From Paenibacillus senegalensis JC66 (GTDB lineage: Bacteria > Bacillota > Bacilli > Paenibacillales > NBRC-103111), in assembly GCF_000285515.1 (NCBI RefSeq), contig NZ_HE610960.1:384137-418057 (forward strand): a DNA stretch of 33,921 nt, read 5' to 3'. Position numbers and translations under genes: made by a program. Shown piece by piece: positions 15,369 to 24,564 of this stretch. A model generated the notes under the pieces. That model made no database searches. It was not told where the DNA came from and was given only the letters and a program-made list of their open reading frames with translations. Each line of letters opens with the position of its first letter. The stretch's first letter is position 1.

Positions 15369-17489
15369 ATGATTATGGAAATGAACTTGAGCAACTTCAG
15401 CAAACTGCAAATGTTGGCCCAGAACACAGCTGCGGATACCGATACTTCAAGACATGGCGTATATTGGATTGAAGGAGAAAATATTCGTTATGTGAATGAG
15501 GCTTGTTCCGCTATATTTGGCATGGAGCCGGAATCGTTCATAGGCAAGAAATATGATGAGTTGATTATAAAGCTTTTTGACCATCGCACATCCGAAAGCT
15601 TCGGACGTCTAATACGTGGAGATATCGATAAACTGCATGAAAATGCCGCGGCAACAACGACGGACGGCCTCGCATTAACACTAGAAATATTCGGGCAGCG
15701 CTTGGCAACTGGCCAGTCCTCCCATGTCATTGGCTTCATTATAGATCTTACCTCAAGCAGTGAAGTCGAAGAAAGGTTAAAATCGACTTTAAAAGATTTA
15801 GCCGATATGAAGTATGCACTCGACCAGTCGGCGATAGTAGCAGTTACCGACCGCCAAGGTTCCATCACGTATGTGAATGATAAATTTTGTGAAATTTCAG
15901 GCTATGGGAAGTCCGAGCTTATAGGAGAAACTCATCGAATTATTAATTCTGGCTATCACCCTCGGGAATTTTTCAAAGACATGTGGCGAACAATTGGGTC
16001 AGGCAATGTGTGGCGGGGCGAGGTTCGTAATCGTGCTAAAGACGGTTCCTTTTATTGGGTGGACACTACCATTGTACCGATAAAAGATGAGGCTGGAAAT
16101 CCGTTCCAATATCTGGCGATTCGTTACGACATCACTGATAAAAAAGCGAATGAAGAGAAAATCCGCTATATGGCCTATTACGACCGGTTAACGGGTCTCG
16201 CAAACCGCTGGATGTTTGAACAGTATTTGGCCACTACTATTGCCCGGGCAGAACGGAACCAGGAAAGATTTGGCTTCATGTTCATCGATTTGGATAATTT
16301 TAAATATATCAATGATACACTAGGACATTTAACGGGTGACAAGCTGTTGGCGCAGGTAGGGCAAAGGCTTGAGCAAATAGTAGGCAAAAAAGGTTATGTT
16401 GCCCGAATTGGCGGTGATGAATTTACCGTGTTGATAGGAGCAATCACTGAACCTGCAGATATGAAGCAGCATGCGCAAGCGATTGTCGATGGCTTTAAGG
16501 AAGCCTTTCTAACAGAAGAGTATGAGTTGAATATTACAGGCAGCATCGGAATCGCCACTTATCCGGAAGCTGGACTCAACGCGCAAACGATGATGCGGCA
16601 TGCAGATCTCGCTATGTACAGGGTTAAAGCGAAACAGAAGAACGATTATCAGCTTTTCGATTTTAATATGGGTGAGAAAAACTCCCGTTTGTTCCAGCTC
16701 CAGAACGATCTGCGCAAAGGCTTGGAAGATAATCAGCTGTACCTTGTATATCAACCCCGGGTATGCCCGCTGGATTTGTCGATCAAAGGCTTTGAGGCAC
16801 TTATCCGTTGGGAGCATCCCGAATTCGGCGTTGTCTTGCCCGAGGAATTTATTCCGTTGGCGGAGGAAGGCAGAATCATACATGAGATTGGCACATTTGT
16901 TCTCCGCTCCGTATGTGAACAAATCCAATCCTGGATCCGGCAAGGCTACGACCCGATGCAGGTCTCTATTAATGTGTCGGCCAATCAGTTTCTGCAAACC
17001 AGCTTCGTAACCCATTTCTTCGAAATCGTAGACGAATACGAGATCAAGCCGGAATGGATCGAGCTGGAAATTACCGAATCCTTACTGGTTCAGAACGAGA
17101 AAGGCGTAATGGAAATATTGAAAATGATACGGGAGCGGGGAGTCCGGATGGCATTGGATGACTTCGGTACGGGCTACTCTTCCTTAAGCTACTTAAGAAA
17201 ATTCAAAGTAGACGTGTTGAAAATTGATCGCTCCCTCATACAGGGGATTTGCCATGATTCCAGCGACAAAGAAATTGCAGCAACCGTTATTCGCCTAGGT
17301 AAAAGTCTGGGAATGACCGTAGTTGCTGAAGGGGTCGAAGAAGAAACCGAGCTCGAAGCCTTGCTTTCCTTCGGAATAGATGAAGTCCAGGGGTATTATT
17401 TCAGCAAACCGCTGCGTGTATATAAAGTGGCCAAAATGCTGGAGGCGAAAAAATTACCCGTTGATGTTTTTACTGTATCGGATGAGTGA
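15369..17489 (+). CDS. PAS-PAS-GGDEF-EAL cyclic-di-GMP enzyme
   Basis: A 706-residue cytosolic signalling protein with no membrane segment. A first PAS domain spans about 28-130 ([20 protein letters not shown]). A second spans 153-258 ([40 protein letters not shown]). A GGDEF domain follows, with [10 protein letters not shown] and the intact signature RIGGDEF (348-352), then an EAL domain with [45 protein letters not shown] and AEGVEEETE. All residues needed for c-di-GMP phosphodiesterase activity are present and the cyclase motif is intact. No RxxD inhibitory site is found five residues before GGDEF, so product inhibition of synthesis is not expected. AGGTGA precedes the ATG. The second PAS domain is a candidate ligand- or cofactor-binding sensor. 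Confidence 0.93.
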   Translation: MIMEMNLSNFSKLQMLAQNTAADTDTSRHGVYWIEGENIRYVNEACSAIFGMEPESFIGKKYDELIIKLFDHRTSESFGRLIRGDIDKLHENAAATTTDGLALTLEIFGQRLATGQSSHVIGFIIDLTSSSEVEERLKSTLKDLADMKYALDQSAIVAVTDRQGSITYVNDKFCEISGYGKSELIGETHRIINSGYHPREFFKDMWRTIGSGNVWRGEVRNRAKDGSFYWVDTTIVPIKDEAGNPFQYLAIRYDITDKKANEEKIRYMAYYDRLTGLANRWMFEQYLATTIARAERNQERFGFMFIDLDNFKYINDTLGHLTGDKLLAQVGQRLEQIVGKKGYVARIGGDEFTVLIGAITEPADMKQHAQAIVDGFKEAFLTEEYELNITGSIGIATYPEAGLNAQTMMRHADLAMYRVKAKQKNDYQLFDFNMGEKNSRLFQLQNDLRKGLEDNQLYLVYQPRVCPLDLSIKGFEALIRWEHPEFGVVLPEEFIPLAEEGRIIHEIGTFVLRSVCEQIQSWIRQGYDPMQVSINVSANQFLQTSFVTHFFEIVDEYEIKPEWIELEITESLLVQNEKGVMEILKMIRERGVRMALDDFGTGYSSLSYLRKFKVDVLKIDRSLIQGICHDSSDKEIAATVIRLGKSLGMTVVAEGVEEETELEALLSFGIDEVQGYYFSKPLRVYKVAKMLEAKKLPVDVFTVSDE

Positions 17490-17648
17490 GCCGGGAGGGT
17501 CGTTTACAGCTGAATGCCGCAGCCGCCTTCGCAAGCATGGCGCCTCGGCGCTAGCAGCAGCGGCAATTGGATGCGGTTTCCCGCATACCTTTCGCCTCGG
17601 CGGCCGCAGCAGCAGTGATTGGATGCGCAAAATGCTGAAAAAAAGCTG
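17490..17648. repeat. Convergent intergenic region with a duplicated block
   Basis: CGCCTCGGCG-CTAGCAGCAGCGGCAATTGGATGCG (about 17540-17576) is repeated as CGCCTCGGCGGCCGCAGCAG-CAGTGATTGGATGCG (about 17590-17626). ATGCGGTTTCCCGCAT within it can form a hairpin. No T-tract terminator is obvious for either convergent gene. Confidence 0.5.
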
Positions 17649-19265
17649 CTACTTATTACTTTTTGCTTGCTCTGCCGTTAAAAGCTTGAGCAAAAACGGC
17701 TTTAGATCTACAATTCTTAAATACTGAGGTCTCAGGTCCGTACCGGCAATAATAAGGGGAACAAGCGATTCCTCCTTATGGAGAGATCCGTGACCCCCTC
17801 CCCCCTCGTGAGTTGGCGAGCTCTGGTTCGTTAGCTCGTAGCCCGGCTTGGCTGTTACAACGAGATACTCGCCGGGATGGGAATGCAAGGCGCCGGACAG
17901 CCTTTGCAAAACATCGGGATAGCGGCCATAGCCGAGCGCCAGATTCGCAGGATTCACCGCTAAATCCAGTACTTCAATGTCTTGTTCGACTGTCCATTTT
18001 TGCTGATAAGGATCAACCAGCGTTCCGCCAGCTTTGTATTTAAGCTCTTTGGCTGTACCGCCATGAATGGCATGGATCCAATCATTTTCCCTCCAGGACA
18101 CTAGATCAATACGTGAATCCCCCGCCAATCTAAGAGCTATTTCCCTGAGGCTATTTTCCGGTCTGAGATTATACAGATAGGCCATCGTCTCATTTACAGC
18201 TAGTACGATATCGGTGTCGTCTGTTACATTTTCACCGGGAAGCAGTACATTATATTCCCCGAACATGGATGGCAGATCGATAACCGGCTCTTCGCGCTTG
18301 GACTTTAATTGAGTCATTCCGCTGTCCCCTGCGATGATGAGGTTGACCTTGGCTAAAGCTTCTTGCGGGGAACCAAATCGCTGCAATAGCGCATTCAGCT
18401 GATCGTCGACTTTTTTAACACCTTTTAAATCAGCAGGCCCTTTCTTATGAATTCTTCTGTCGAGATCAGGCAAATATACAAACAAAAAATCGGGCAATTT
18501 ATTTTCGGTTATAAGGTACTCCACTGTCTCTAAGGAAAATTTATTGTTTATTCCCATATTTCTTGTTATTCCGTCGGGTTTATTTTCAATATCGGCCAAC
18601 GGATCAGACAAGGCTCCCAGCGCTAAAAAATCCGGACCTTTCACCCCAATCTGTTCGGGCAGCGAGGTAGGTCCTTGAATCCATGGAGGGATTTGCAGAA
18701 CATGAACCTGAGGTCCGCGATATAGCAAGCCGTTGACCGAACCAGCTTTCAAACCGAGCTTGGCCAAATCATCATATAAGGTAGGCAGCTCGGGATTCAA
18801 GTGTTTTCCGTTTAAATGGATCAAGGCATCTGTCAATGTAGGATCGATACCATGCTTGATCACCTCCATGGGTCCGGTCCCATAATTGATCATTTTCTTT
18901 TCTTTCATGGAATACCACGTCAAACCCGGCACATGGTGCTGGTTGGGATAAGTTCCGGTAAGAAGAGAACTATCAATCGTTACGGACATGGTTGGAAAAG
19001 AGCTCACCATGTCCTTATAATATTGCCCGTGTTCAATTAAGAATTGGAAATTCGGCAGCTCCTTCTGCTCAATGCCCTGGTCGATCGCCTTGGCCATCAG
19101 CGAATCGATCAGCAAAAAGATGGTTTTCTTCGAGTGTTCTCCGCTGATTGATTTTGCCTTTGCTAAATCCTGCTCTTGAGATCCGGTTTTCGGTCCCTGA
19201 CATCCAAAGCCTATTGTACATAGAAAAATGAAAAGGATTAAACTCGCTGCAGTTAATCTCCGCAC
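17649..19265 (-). CDS. Secreted alkaline-phosphatase-superfamily phosphodiesterase/nucleotide pyrophosphatase-like protein
   Basis: A 538-residue protein with an N-terminal hydrophobic signal, SLILFIFLCTIGFGCQ. Cys22 suggests a lipoprotein, though the lipobox is poor. The mature part follows the type I phosphodiesterase plan: TIFLLIDSLM, then FPTMSVTIDSSLLTGTYPNQ HHVPG with Thr92 as presumed nucleophile, FLFVYLPDLDRRIHKKG, IIAGDSGMTQL where DHG is usual, and the closing GGGGHGSLHKEESLVPLI with metal-binding His. Such enzymes cleave phosphodiester or pyrophosphate bonds outside the membrane. The DSG variant at a metal motif may alter specificity. A GTG start follows AGGAGG by eleven bases; two ATGs in between are in another frame. 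Confidence 0.85.
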   Translation of the reverse strand: MRRLTAASLILFIFLCTIGFGCQGPKTGSQEQDLAKAKSISGEHSKKTIFLLIDSLMAKAIDQGIEQKELPNFQFLIEHGQYYKDMVSSFPTMSVTIDSSLLTGTYPNQHHVPGLTWYSMKEKKMINYGTGPMEVIKHGIDPTLTDALIHLNGKHLNPELPTLYDDLAKLGLKAGSVNGLLYRGPQVHVLQIPPWIQGPTSLPEQIGVKGPDFLALGALSDPLADIENKPDGITRNMGINNKFSLETVEYLITENKLPDFLFVYLPDLDRRIHKKGPADLKGVKKVDDQLNALLQRFGSPQEALAKVNLIIAGDSGMTQLKSKREEPVIDLPSMFGEYNVLLPGENVTDDTDIVLAVNETMAYLYNLRPENSLREIALRLAGDSRIDLVSWRENDWIHAIHGGTAKELKYKAGGTLVDPYQQKWTVEQDIEVLDLAVNPANLALGYGRYPDVLQRLSGALHSHPGEYLVVTAKPGYELTNQSSPTHEGGGGHGSLHKEESLVPLIIAGTDLRPQYLRIVDLKPFLLKLLTAEQAKSNK

Positions 19266-19405
19266 GTGACATCATTCCTCCTGATAAAACTCCGACGCAT
19301 CCGTGGTTCTTGTTCGATGGATGGGCACTAGATTCCGGGTGGACGTGGACGGGAACAGCCTCACCTTGCGAATAGTCCGTCGTCCAGAAATGGCATCCCT
19401 ATCCT

Positions 19406-19594
19406 TTGTATAAACTTGTCGTTTTATTCAATAAGCATGCAGGTCTGTATGCCAAACACTCATTAATTTCCTTGAATGATGATAGCGAATTCATGCGTAA
19501 ATTAGTTGTGGTTCATTATGTAATGGACCAATTCAGCAAACAGGCGGTGAATACGAATGCAATGGATGCGTTCCTTAATGGGTATGGCCAATAA
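19406..19594 (+). CDS. Hypothetical small protein or gene remnant
   Basis: An open frame of up to 62 residues (TTG start, LYKLVVLFNKHAGLYAKHSL..., ending FSKQAVNTNAMDAFLNGYGQ). It has no good ribosome binding site at the TTG or at the internal ATG (19490s). Composition is protein-like, and it overlaps the DUF3918 start by 17 bases. I do not recognise it. It may be a truncated gene that still couples translation to the next. Confidence 0.35.
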   Translation: MYKLVVLFNKHAGLYAKHSLISLNDDSEFMRKLVVVHYVMDQFSKQAVNTNAMDAFLNGYGQ

Positions 19595-19724
19595 CCGGAG
19601 AACGATCATGTCATTGTTGGCATTGGGTGCAGCAGGCGCCACTGCCGTTAGCCTCACGCGTCGGCGCAGAAATAACGGGAATGCCTGGCGTCAAATGATG
19701 CAGCCGATTCGTAAAATGTTCTAA
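19578..19724 (+). CDS. DUF3918 family small protein (YrzQ-like)
   Basis: A 48-residue protein, MGMANNRRTIMSLLALGAAG ATAVSLTRRR then NNGNAWRQMMQPIRKMF. This is the conserved DUF3918/YrzQ pattern: a basic N-terminus, a single hydrophobic Gly/Ala-rich segment (about 12-26) and a W-R-Q-M basic tail. It is probably membrane-associated; function is unknown. The second ATG (19584) may be the true start. A strong terminator follows 25 bases after the stop. Confidence 0.85.
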   Translation: MGMANNRRTIMSLLALGAAGATAVSLTRRRRNNGNAWRQMMQPIRKMF

Positions 19725-19748
19725 TGTCTGCTGAATTTGGGTACGGCA

Positions 19749-19788
19749 AACAGCCGGGTGTCAAGCGACATCCGGCTGTTTTATTTTT
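19749..19788 (+). terminator. Rho-independent terminator
   Basis: AACAGCCGGGTGTC-AAGC-GACATCCGGCTGTT followed by TTATTTTTA. The 14-base stem has one G-T pair, with a four-base loop and T-tract, right after the DUF3918 gene. Confidence 0.95.
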
Positions 19789-19874
19789 AGCCCCAACTTC
19801 CACAACCAAGTTTTTATGGATTTATTTTACAGGGATGATTCCACTTGTTCTAGGAACATTATACTAAAAAACAG

Positions 19875-20498
19875 GTGGTGGACCCGAACTATGCCTCTTT
19901 CTCCACGGTTATATCACTGGTTTGTCCGTCCGCGGTGGCTAGTAAATATATCCATGATCATATAAATAACCATTTCCAATTAGATGATAAAATGGTCCTC
20001 GATTTTGGCGCGGGGACTGGAGCCAATTGTTGTATTTGCAAACCCGATTATTACTTGGGAATCGAACCTGATGCTAGGAGAGTTGGACTTGCCCAACGAC
20101 TTTATCCGAACCATCGCTTTATGATATTTGACGAAAAACAAATTCCGGCTCCCGATGCCTCAATAGACTATATCTTTGTAATAGCGGTTCTTCATCACCT
20201 GGACGATAGCCAGATTAAGAATTATCTGTTGGAATTTGAAAGGGTGCTGAAGCCGGGCGGAAAAATCATTGCTATCGAGCCATGCCTGTGGGATCATACG
20301 CCATTTCAGAATCGCTTTATGAACTGGTACGATGACGGGAAGTATATCCGAAAAGAAGAAGGGTACTTGAACTTCTTCCACGAAGGGCAGTATCACTGCC
20401 AGGTATTGAAAAAGTTTACGAAGTGCTTTGTCTATAATGAGATCCTTTTTTCTGCTCAGCGCGATGACGGAACCTACGCTGTTCCTTCACAGATTTGA
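19875..20498 (+). CDS. Class I SAM-dependent methyltransferase
   Basis: A 207-residue methyltransferase. The SAM-binding motif I is MVLDFGAGTGANCCICKPDY; motif II acidic region is YYLGIEPDARRVGLAQR; motif IV is DYIFVIAVLHHLDD; motif VI is EFERVLKPGGKIIAIEP. This is a Methyltransf_11-type core; the acceptor substrate is unknown. The start is uncertain: two consecutive GTG codons (19875, 19878) follow ACAG with no clear ribosome binding site, so the N-terminus may be slightly truncated or weakly translated. It lies alone, convergent with the DUF6544 gene. Confidence 0.85.
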   Translation: MVDPNYASFSTVISLVCPSAVASKYIHDHINNHFQLDDKMVLDFGAGTGANCCICKPDYYLGIEPDARRVGLAQRLYPNHRFMIFDEKQIPAPDASIDYIFVIAVLHHLDDSQIKNYLLEFERVLKPGGKIIAIEPCLWDHTPFQNRFMNWYDDGKYIRKEEGYLNFFHEGQYHCQVLKKFTKCFVYNEILFSAQRDDGTYAVPSQI

Positions 20499-20575
20499 CA
20501 ATTAAGCAGCTATACGGATTGCATTAAGATGCTGCGCATATGACGGACATTAAACAGCCAGGCACGCCCTTCACT

Positions 20576-21433
20576 TCAGAGGTCCAGAGACTGATCGAAC
20601 CGTACTTCTTTGACCTCGAATCGCAGCCAGGGAAAAGGCCCTGTTCGCAAGTTCCAGCTAACCTCGCCTTGCGTTGGAATGAGGATGCCTGCGAACTGCT
20701 TGTATGCATCCATACGAACCGACCATTCCTCCAGGGTGCAGGGCCCTCCTCCCGCGTCTTTATATCGCTGCGCTACAAAACGAACGGGCAGGCCCGTGTT
20801 TTGAAATTCAAAGATGCCGGATGCGGTTATCCCTCCATAGGAGATAATCGCTCGCGCCGCGTTGTCATCAAGCGCTTCCCAAGTGATATGCGGCGACAAT
20901 GCCGCTGGCGGGTACCAGACGATCTCGGCCAGATATCGTACCAGCGATCCCTGATTAATCTCAGGGCCATAAGCGTGCCCCACCTTAAACACGCCCATAA
21001 GCTTGACGAGCATATCGGCTTGACCCTTCCAATACAAGTCTCTGCCGTAGATCGGTATGCCCGGAGCCGCTTGAATTATCGCCATCCAGATGAAAGAAGG
21101 CATATGGGGCAAGGAATGCTGCTTCGCACGGAACGGCATCCACTTGCCTTCAGGCTTAGTGCGCAGCATTCCTTCCTGGCTAATCGTCACTGAGCCTATA
21201 CGCACCTTTCTCTCCATGAAACGAGTATGGCGCAGCCATCTGGATACGGGCTGCGGCAGCTGCCGCAGCTGTTCTTCGCTGACCTGGGTAACCTCTTCAC
21301 AGAAAATGTCCTGCGCGAGCCTGGCGGTTTCCTCTTTCATTCGTCTCTGAAAAGAACGGTAGCTGGCTGCCGCAGCCAGGATCACGGCTAGAATAGCTAT
21401 CCCCGTGAAGATAGTAATGATAAGCATATACAT
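20576..21433 (-). CDS. DUF6544 family membrane-anchored protein
   Basis: A 285-residue protein with one N-terminal membrane helix (about 3-24, MLIITIFTGIAILAVILAAA). The rest is soluble: LPQPVSRWLRHTRF, QEGMLRTKPEGKWMPFRAKQ, HAYGPEINQGSLVRYLAEIV WYPPAAL, and GGITASGIFEFQNTGLPVRF. These are the conserved DUF6544 stretches; function unknown. GGGGGA lies before the ATG. It is the gene after the ECF-sigma/ABC operon on the same strand, separated by 180 bases with a tandem repeat, so it may be co-transcribed. Confidence 0.8.
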   Translation of the reverse strand: MYMLIITIFTGIAILAVILAAAASYRSFQRRMKEETARLAQDIFCEEVTQVSEEQLRQLPQPVSRWLRHTRFMERKVRIGSVTISQEGMLRTKPEGKWMPFRAKQHSLPHMPSFIWMAIIQAAPGIPIYGRDLYWKGQADMLVKLMGVFKVGHAYGPEINQGSLVRYLAEIVWYPPAALSPHITWEALDDNAARAIISYGGITASGIFEFQNTGLPVRFVAQRYKDAGGGPCTLEEWSVRMDAYKQFAGILIPTQGEVSWNLRTGPFPWLRFEVKEVRFDQSLDL

Positions 21434-21483
21434 ATTCCCCCATACCCTTTTTTTGGCTGCTCCATGCCGCTTGCGGTTTCTAA

Positions 21484-21567
21484 TTCGGCCTGCGCTTGCA
21501 ACTTCCTGCCAATGGCAGTCTCAAATTCGGCCTATGCTTGCAACTTCCTGCCAATGGCAGTCTCAAA
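21484..21567. repeat. Two 42-bp tandem repeats
   Basis: TTCGGCCTRYGCTTGCAACT followed by TCCTGCCAATGGCAGTCTCAAA occurs at 21484-21525 and 21526-21567 with two differences. Each contains the hairpin-forming CTGCCAATGGCAG. It lies between the permease stop and the DUF6544 start. Confidence 0.9.
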
Positions 21568-21615
21568 TTTTTTCGATGCTTCCCGAATACTTGATACTTG
21601 CCTCCTTCTGCCGAA

Positions 21616-22857
21616 TTAATGCACCTGATGCCTGCGAAAAGCTATCCGTGCAAGCGGTAGCGGACACCATACAGCCGCCAGATAAACGATCCCGATCATG
21701 ACCGGCAGCGTGTACAGCCCCCCAAAGACAGGATAAACCTCATAAACGCCGTGTACCTGTAGCGTATCCATCGCTTTCGCCGGCAGCAGGGCCAATCCTT
21801 CATTCCACAAGGCGCTGCTCTTGCTCGAAGGCAAAAATAATGGCACAAATAACAGCAGAGCACCCGTTATTATCGTCGCAAAGGACGTCTTCAGGCTAGA
21901 TGATAGAGCGAGCGTGATGGACATGATCGCAAGAACGATTGCATACCCTAATCCCACCCCCAGCAAATACGTTTCCAAAAGAGTAAGGTCATGCGGCGCG
22001 GTCAGCAAGATCATCTGCAAGCTCGCGTCCCAGCCGGTCATCCCGTAGCAAATGAGCATGACAGCTGTATAAAGAGATATGGATAAGGCATACAGCAATG
22101 TTGCTGCTAGGAAGCTGGCTGCGATTTTGGCCGTGATGGCCTTTCCTTTGCCGTGCCTGGTCGTCAGAACAATGGCATCCATACCGCTTTGGTACTCCGA
22201 TGCGAAGACGGGAGCCACACTAATACATACTGCGAAGGCAATCACGAGAATGACAGTAAACAGCCCTCGCAGCAGACGTTCCCAGCCATCCGAATAAGCA
22301 AATTGAAAAGGAACCGAAATCTGCCCGTATCGGTCAAGCCAGAATGCCTTTTCTTGTTCGGAAAAGCTCCCGTAAGTATAGTCCATGTCCAGGATAGCCC
22401 GCACCTTTTCACGATGCTGTTCATAAAATTGCCCGGCATCGGAAGCCTCCAAGGCACGCATCATCCTGTAGTCATAGGTGCCCGGTGGAGAATAGGTGCG
22501 AATCAGCAGCGCTTCTATCTCCCGGTTAGGCTGAATATGGCGTCCATACGCTTCATTTGTCAATTCCTGAAGCTCTGCTGACAGGTTCGCGGAGTCGGCA
22601 TAGGTTCGTCTGCTGTTTTCAATAACAGCGGCCAGCTTCTCTGCAGTTAGTTCACCTTCCCAACGGCCGGTATGTTCTTTGGCTAATGAAATAGCCGCAA
22701 ACCCTGTCACGTCAGCGCCATGCTCATCCACCCGGCTTTCACCGGTCACAAAGCCAACGGCCATAATCGCGATGTACAGCAGTATGCCGGCAAAGGCAGC
22801 TGCGGCTGAGACTCGTTTCCCCATCTTGATCAGTTCAAATCGGACCAGCATCCACAT
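21616..22857 (-). CDS. ABC transporter permease (ABC-2 type)
   Basis: A 413-residue membrane protein. The first helix is about 15-36 (VSAAAAFAGILLYIAIMAVG). A long extracytoplasmic region follows to about 195, and then five or so helices (LLRGLFTVILVIAFAVCISV; AASFLAATLLYALSISLYTA; TYLLGVGLGYAIVLAIMSIT; FATIITGALLLFVPLFL; LYTLPVMIGIVYLAAVW). EYQSGMDAIVLTTRHGKGKA between helices two and three is the coupling-loop motif of ABC-2 permeases. It begins 17 bases after the ATPase gene, with GGGGGGAG upstream of ATG. It is the membrane half of the sigma-linked exporter; substrate unknown. Confidence 0.88.
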   Translation of the reverse strand: MWMLVRFELIKMGKRVSAAAAFAGILLYIAIMAVGFVTGESRVDEHGADVTGFAAISLAKEHTGRWEGELTAEKLAAVIENSRRTYADSANLSAELQELTNEAYGRHIQPNREIEALLIRTYSPPGTYDYRMMRALEASDAGQFYEQHREKVRAILDMDYTYGSFSEQEKAFWLDRYGQISVPFQFAYSDGWERLLRGLFTVILVIAFAVCISVAPVFASEYQSGMDAIVLTTRHGKGKAITAKIAASFLAATLLYALSISLYTAVMLICYGMTGWDASLQMILLTAPHDLTLLETYLLGVGLGYAIVLAIMSITLALSSSLKTSFATIITGALLLFVPLFLPSSKSSALWNEGLALLPAKAMDTLQVHGVYEVYPVFGGLYTLPVMIGIVYLAAVWCPLPLARIAFRRHQVH

Positions 22858-22874
22858 TCTTTGGCTCCCCCCAT

Positions 22875-23780
22875 TTAGTTAATGATGGCACAGGCGGTAC
22901 CCGCCGCATGGTGCTCATGCTCATCGCTAAAGCAATAGAGATACAAATCCTCCAGCGTTGCCTCTACGGAAAAGGCATCCGCCGCAGGCCGATCTTCTGA
23001 AATGATGCGCAGCTCCACTTCGTGCTGCTCATGCCTGACGTTGCCGATCGTATAACGCCTCTCAAAGTCAGGAACGTCTTCCGGCTTGACACGGCAAATC
23101 CAGACGCAGCCATCGGCGTGAGCGGTCAGCTCCTTAACAGTTCCCTGCATGAGCAGCTGCCCCTTTTTCATGAGCAATATCTGCCCGGCAATGGACTCCA
23201 CATCGGAGACAATATGAGTAGACAAAATGACGATTTTATCCGCTGACAAGTGCGAGATAATATTGCGAAAACGCACGCGTTCCTTCGGATCCAGCCCGGC
23301 GGTCGGCTCGTCCAGAATCAGAATGCAGGGATCGTTGATGACCGCCTGGGCTATGCCCAAACGCTGCTTCATCCCTCCGGAGAAAGTGCGTATTTTCTTG
23401 CGAGCAGCTGCACTTAAGTCCACGAGCTCCAGCAATTCATGCGATTTGGCTCGCGCTTGCTGCTTATCGAGCCCTTTTAAGGCAGCGATATAATGCAAAT
23501 ATTGTTCAGCTGTAAAATCCGGGTAATAACCGAAATCTTGCGGCAGGTACCCCAGTAAATCACGATAAGCTTCACCCAGGCTCAGAATACTCCGTCCATT
23601 CCACTGCACGTCACCGGAAGTCGGGTACAAGATGCCGCAGAGCATGCGCATCAGCGTAGTTTTTCCGGCTCCGTTAGCGCCCAGCAGCCCGTAAATCCCC
23701 GGAGACAACGAAGCCGACAGGCGGTCCACAGCAATTTTGTGGCCAAATTGTTTCGTCAGTCGATCTATTTTTAACAACAA
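22875..23780 (-). CDS. ABC transporter ATP-binding protein
   Basis: A 301-residue ATPase with Walker A LLGANGAGKTTLMRML (about 33-48), Q-loop YLPQDFGYYPDFTAEQYL, signature TFSGGMKQRLGIAQAV, Walker B ILILDEPTAGLDP and the switch histidine in VILSTHIVSD. The region after about 215 is a small C-terminal domain typical of drug/bacitracin-type exporters. The start is TTG, with AAGGGG ten bases upstream. It sits in the operon sigma, membrane protein, ATPase, permease. Confidence 0.93.
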   Translation of the reverse strand: MLLKIDRLTKQFGHKIAVDRLSASLSPGIYGLLGANGAGKTTLMRMLCGILYPTSGDVQWNGRSILSLGEAYRDLLGYLPQDFGYYPDFTAEQYLHYIAALKGLDKQQARAKSHELLELVDLSAAARKKIRTFSGGMKQRLGIAQAVINDPCILILDEPTAGLDPKERVRFRNIISHLSADKIVILSTHIVSDVESIAGQILLMKKGQLLMQGTVKELTAHADGCVWICRVKPEDVPDFERRYTIGNVRHEQHEVELRIISEDRPAADAFSVEATLEDLYLYCFSDEHEHHAAGTACAIIN

Positions 23781-23796
23781 TGAAATCTGCCCCTTT

Positions 23797-24564
23797 CTAT
23801 ACGATGGTTAAATCCAGTGCCGTTGTTTTGCATTTGCGGATAAGCTTGCGGAACTCCCAAGTCACTCCTGCCAGGGACACGATGAAGGCCAGAGCCCAGA
23901 CGCCCGATGATGCTGCGGCATACATATCCGGAAACCAATACGACATAAGGCCAGCCGACAGGGACATGCCTCCTCCCCATAGGAAACAGTAATGGCGGCC
24001 TTCGCGGCTTGGCCAGCGATTGATGATCCACAGGCAGCCAGAGCAAGCCGCTAGAAAGGGAACTCCTGCATATAAGACCAGCTGATTCAGCGGAACCGCG
24101 AATGAAGCCGCCGCTGGACTTGCGATCAGCAAGGTCAAGGCACAAAGGCTGGCCAGACCGAGCATACCGGCGCGGGCAAGCATCAACTGTTCAAGCGAAT
24201 AACGGGTGGAACGCTCGATTTCTGCAGTGCGGTATACAAAAGAACGTGTCAGCTCGAACATGGCAGCCAGCACAAGCAGCGGAGCCGCTGCCGAACACAG
24301 CACAAGCGCTTCCTCGAGCATGTCTTCCCCTGCTAATCTCCATAACGCCCCCCAGCTTCCTGCAACAACGGCCAATTGCACCCCCCATATCCGCTTGCGG
24401 ATAAAGGTGAACTGTGTCCAGACAAACGTCCAGAAGGAGATGCGGCGCTGACGATAACGAAGCTGGTGCCTGACATAGTCCACCGTGTGCCGCACAGCAT
24501 CCGGATCATGCGAAGCAGGCAGCTTAAGCAGCGTCTGCAAACGTTTTTCCAATTCATCTTTCAT
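23797..24564 (-). CDS. Membrane protein of the sigma operon (possible anti-sigma or transport accessory)
   Basis: A 255-residue protein with a soluble basic N-terminus of about 60 residues (MKDELEKRLQTLLKLPASHD...) and then about six hydrophobic segments between 65 and 240. Its start overlaps the sigma-factor stop (ATGA), so the two are translationally coupled. By position and topology it could be a membrane anti-sigma factor, but I see no zinc-binding HxxxCxxC motif. The family is not recognised with certainty. The alternative is an auxiliary permease for the ABC ATPase next to it. Confidence 0.7.
   Translation of the reverse strand: MKDELEKRLQTLLKLPASHDPDAVRHTVDYVRHQLRYRQRRISFWTFVWTQFTFIRKRIWGVQLAVVAGSWGALWRLAGEDMLEEALVLCSAAAPLLVLAAMFELTRSFVYRTAEIERSTRYSLEQLMLARAGMLGLASLCALTLLIASPAAASFAVPLNQLVLYAGVPFLAACSGCLWIINRWPSREGRHYCFLWGGGMSLSAGLMSYWFPDMYAAASSGVWALAFIVSLAGVTWEFRKLIRKCKTTALDLTIV

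Noticed and set aside
19069-19275. 68-residue frame from ATG 19275
   Set aside because: It overlaps the phosphodiesterase signal-peptide region in another frame; the family homology is in the GTG frame.
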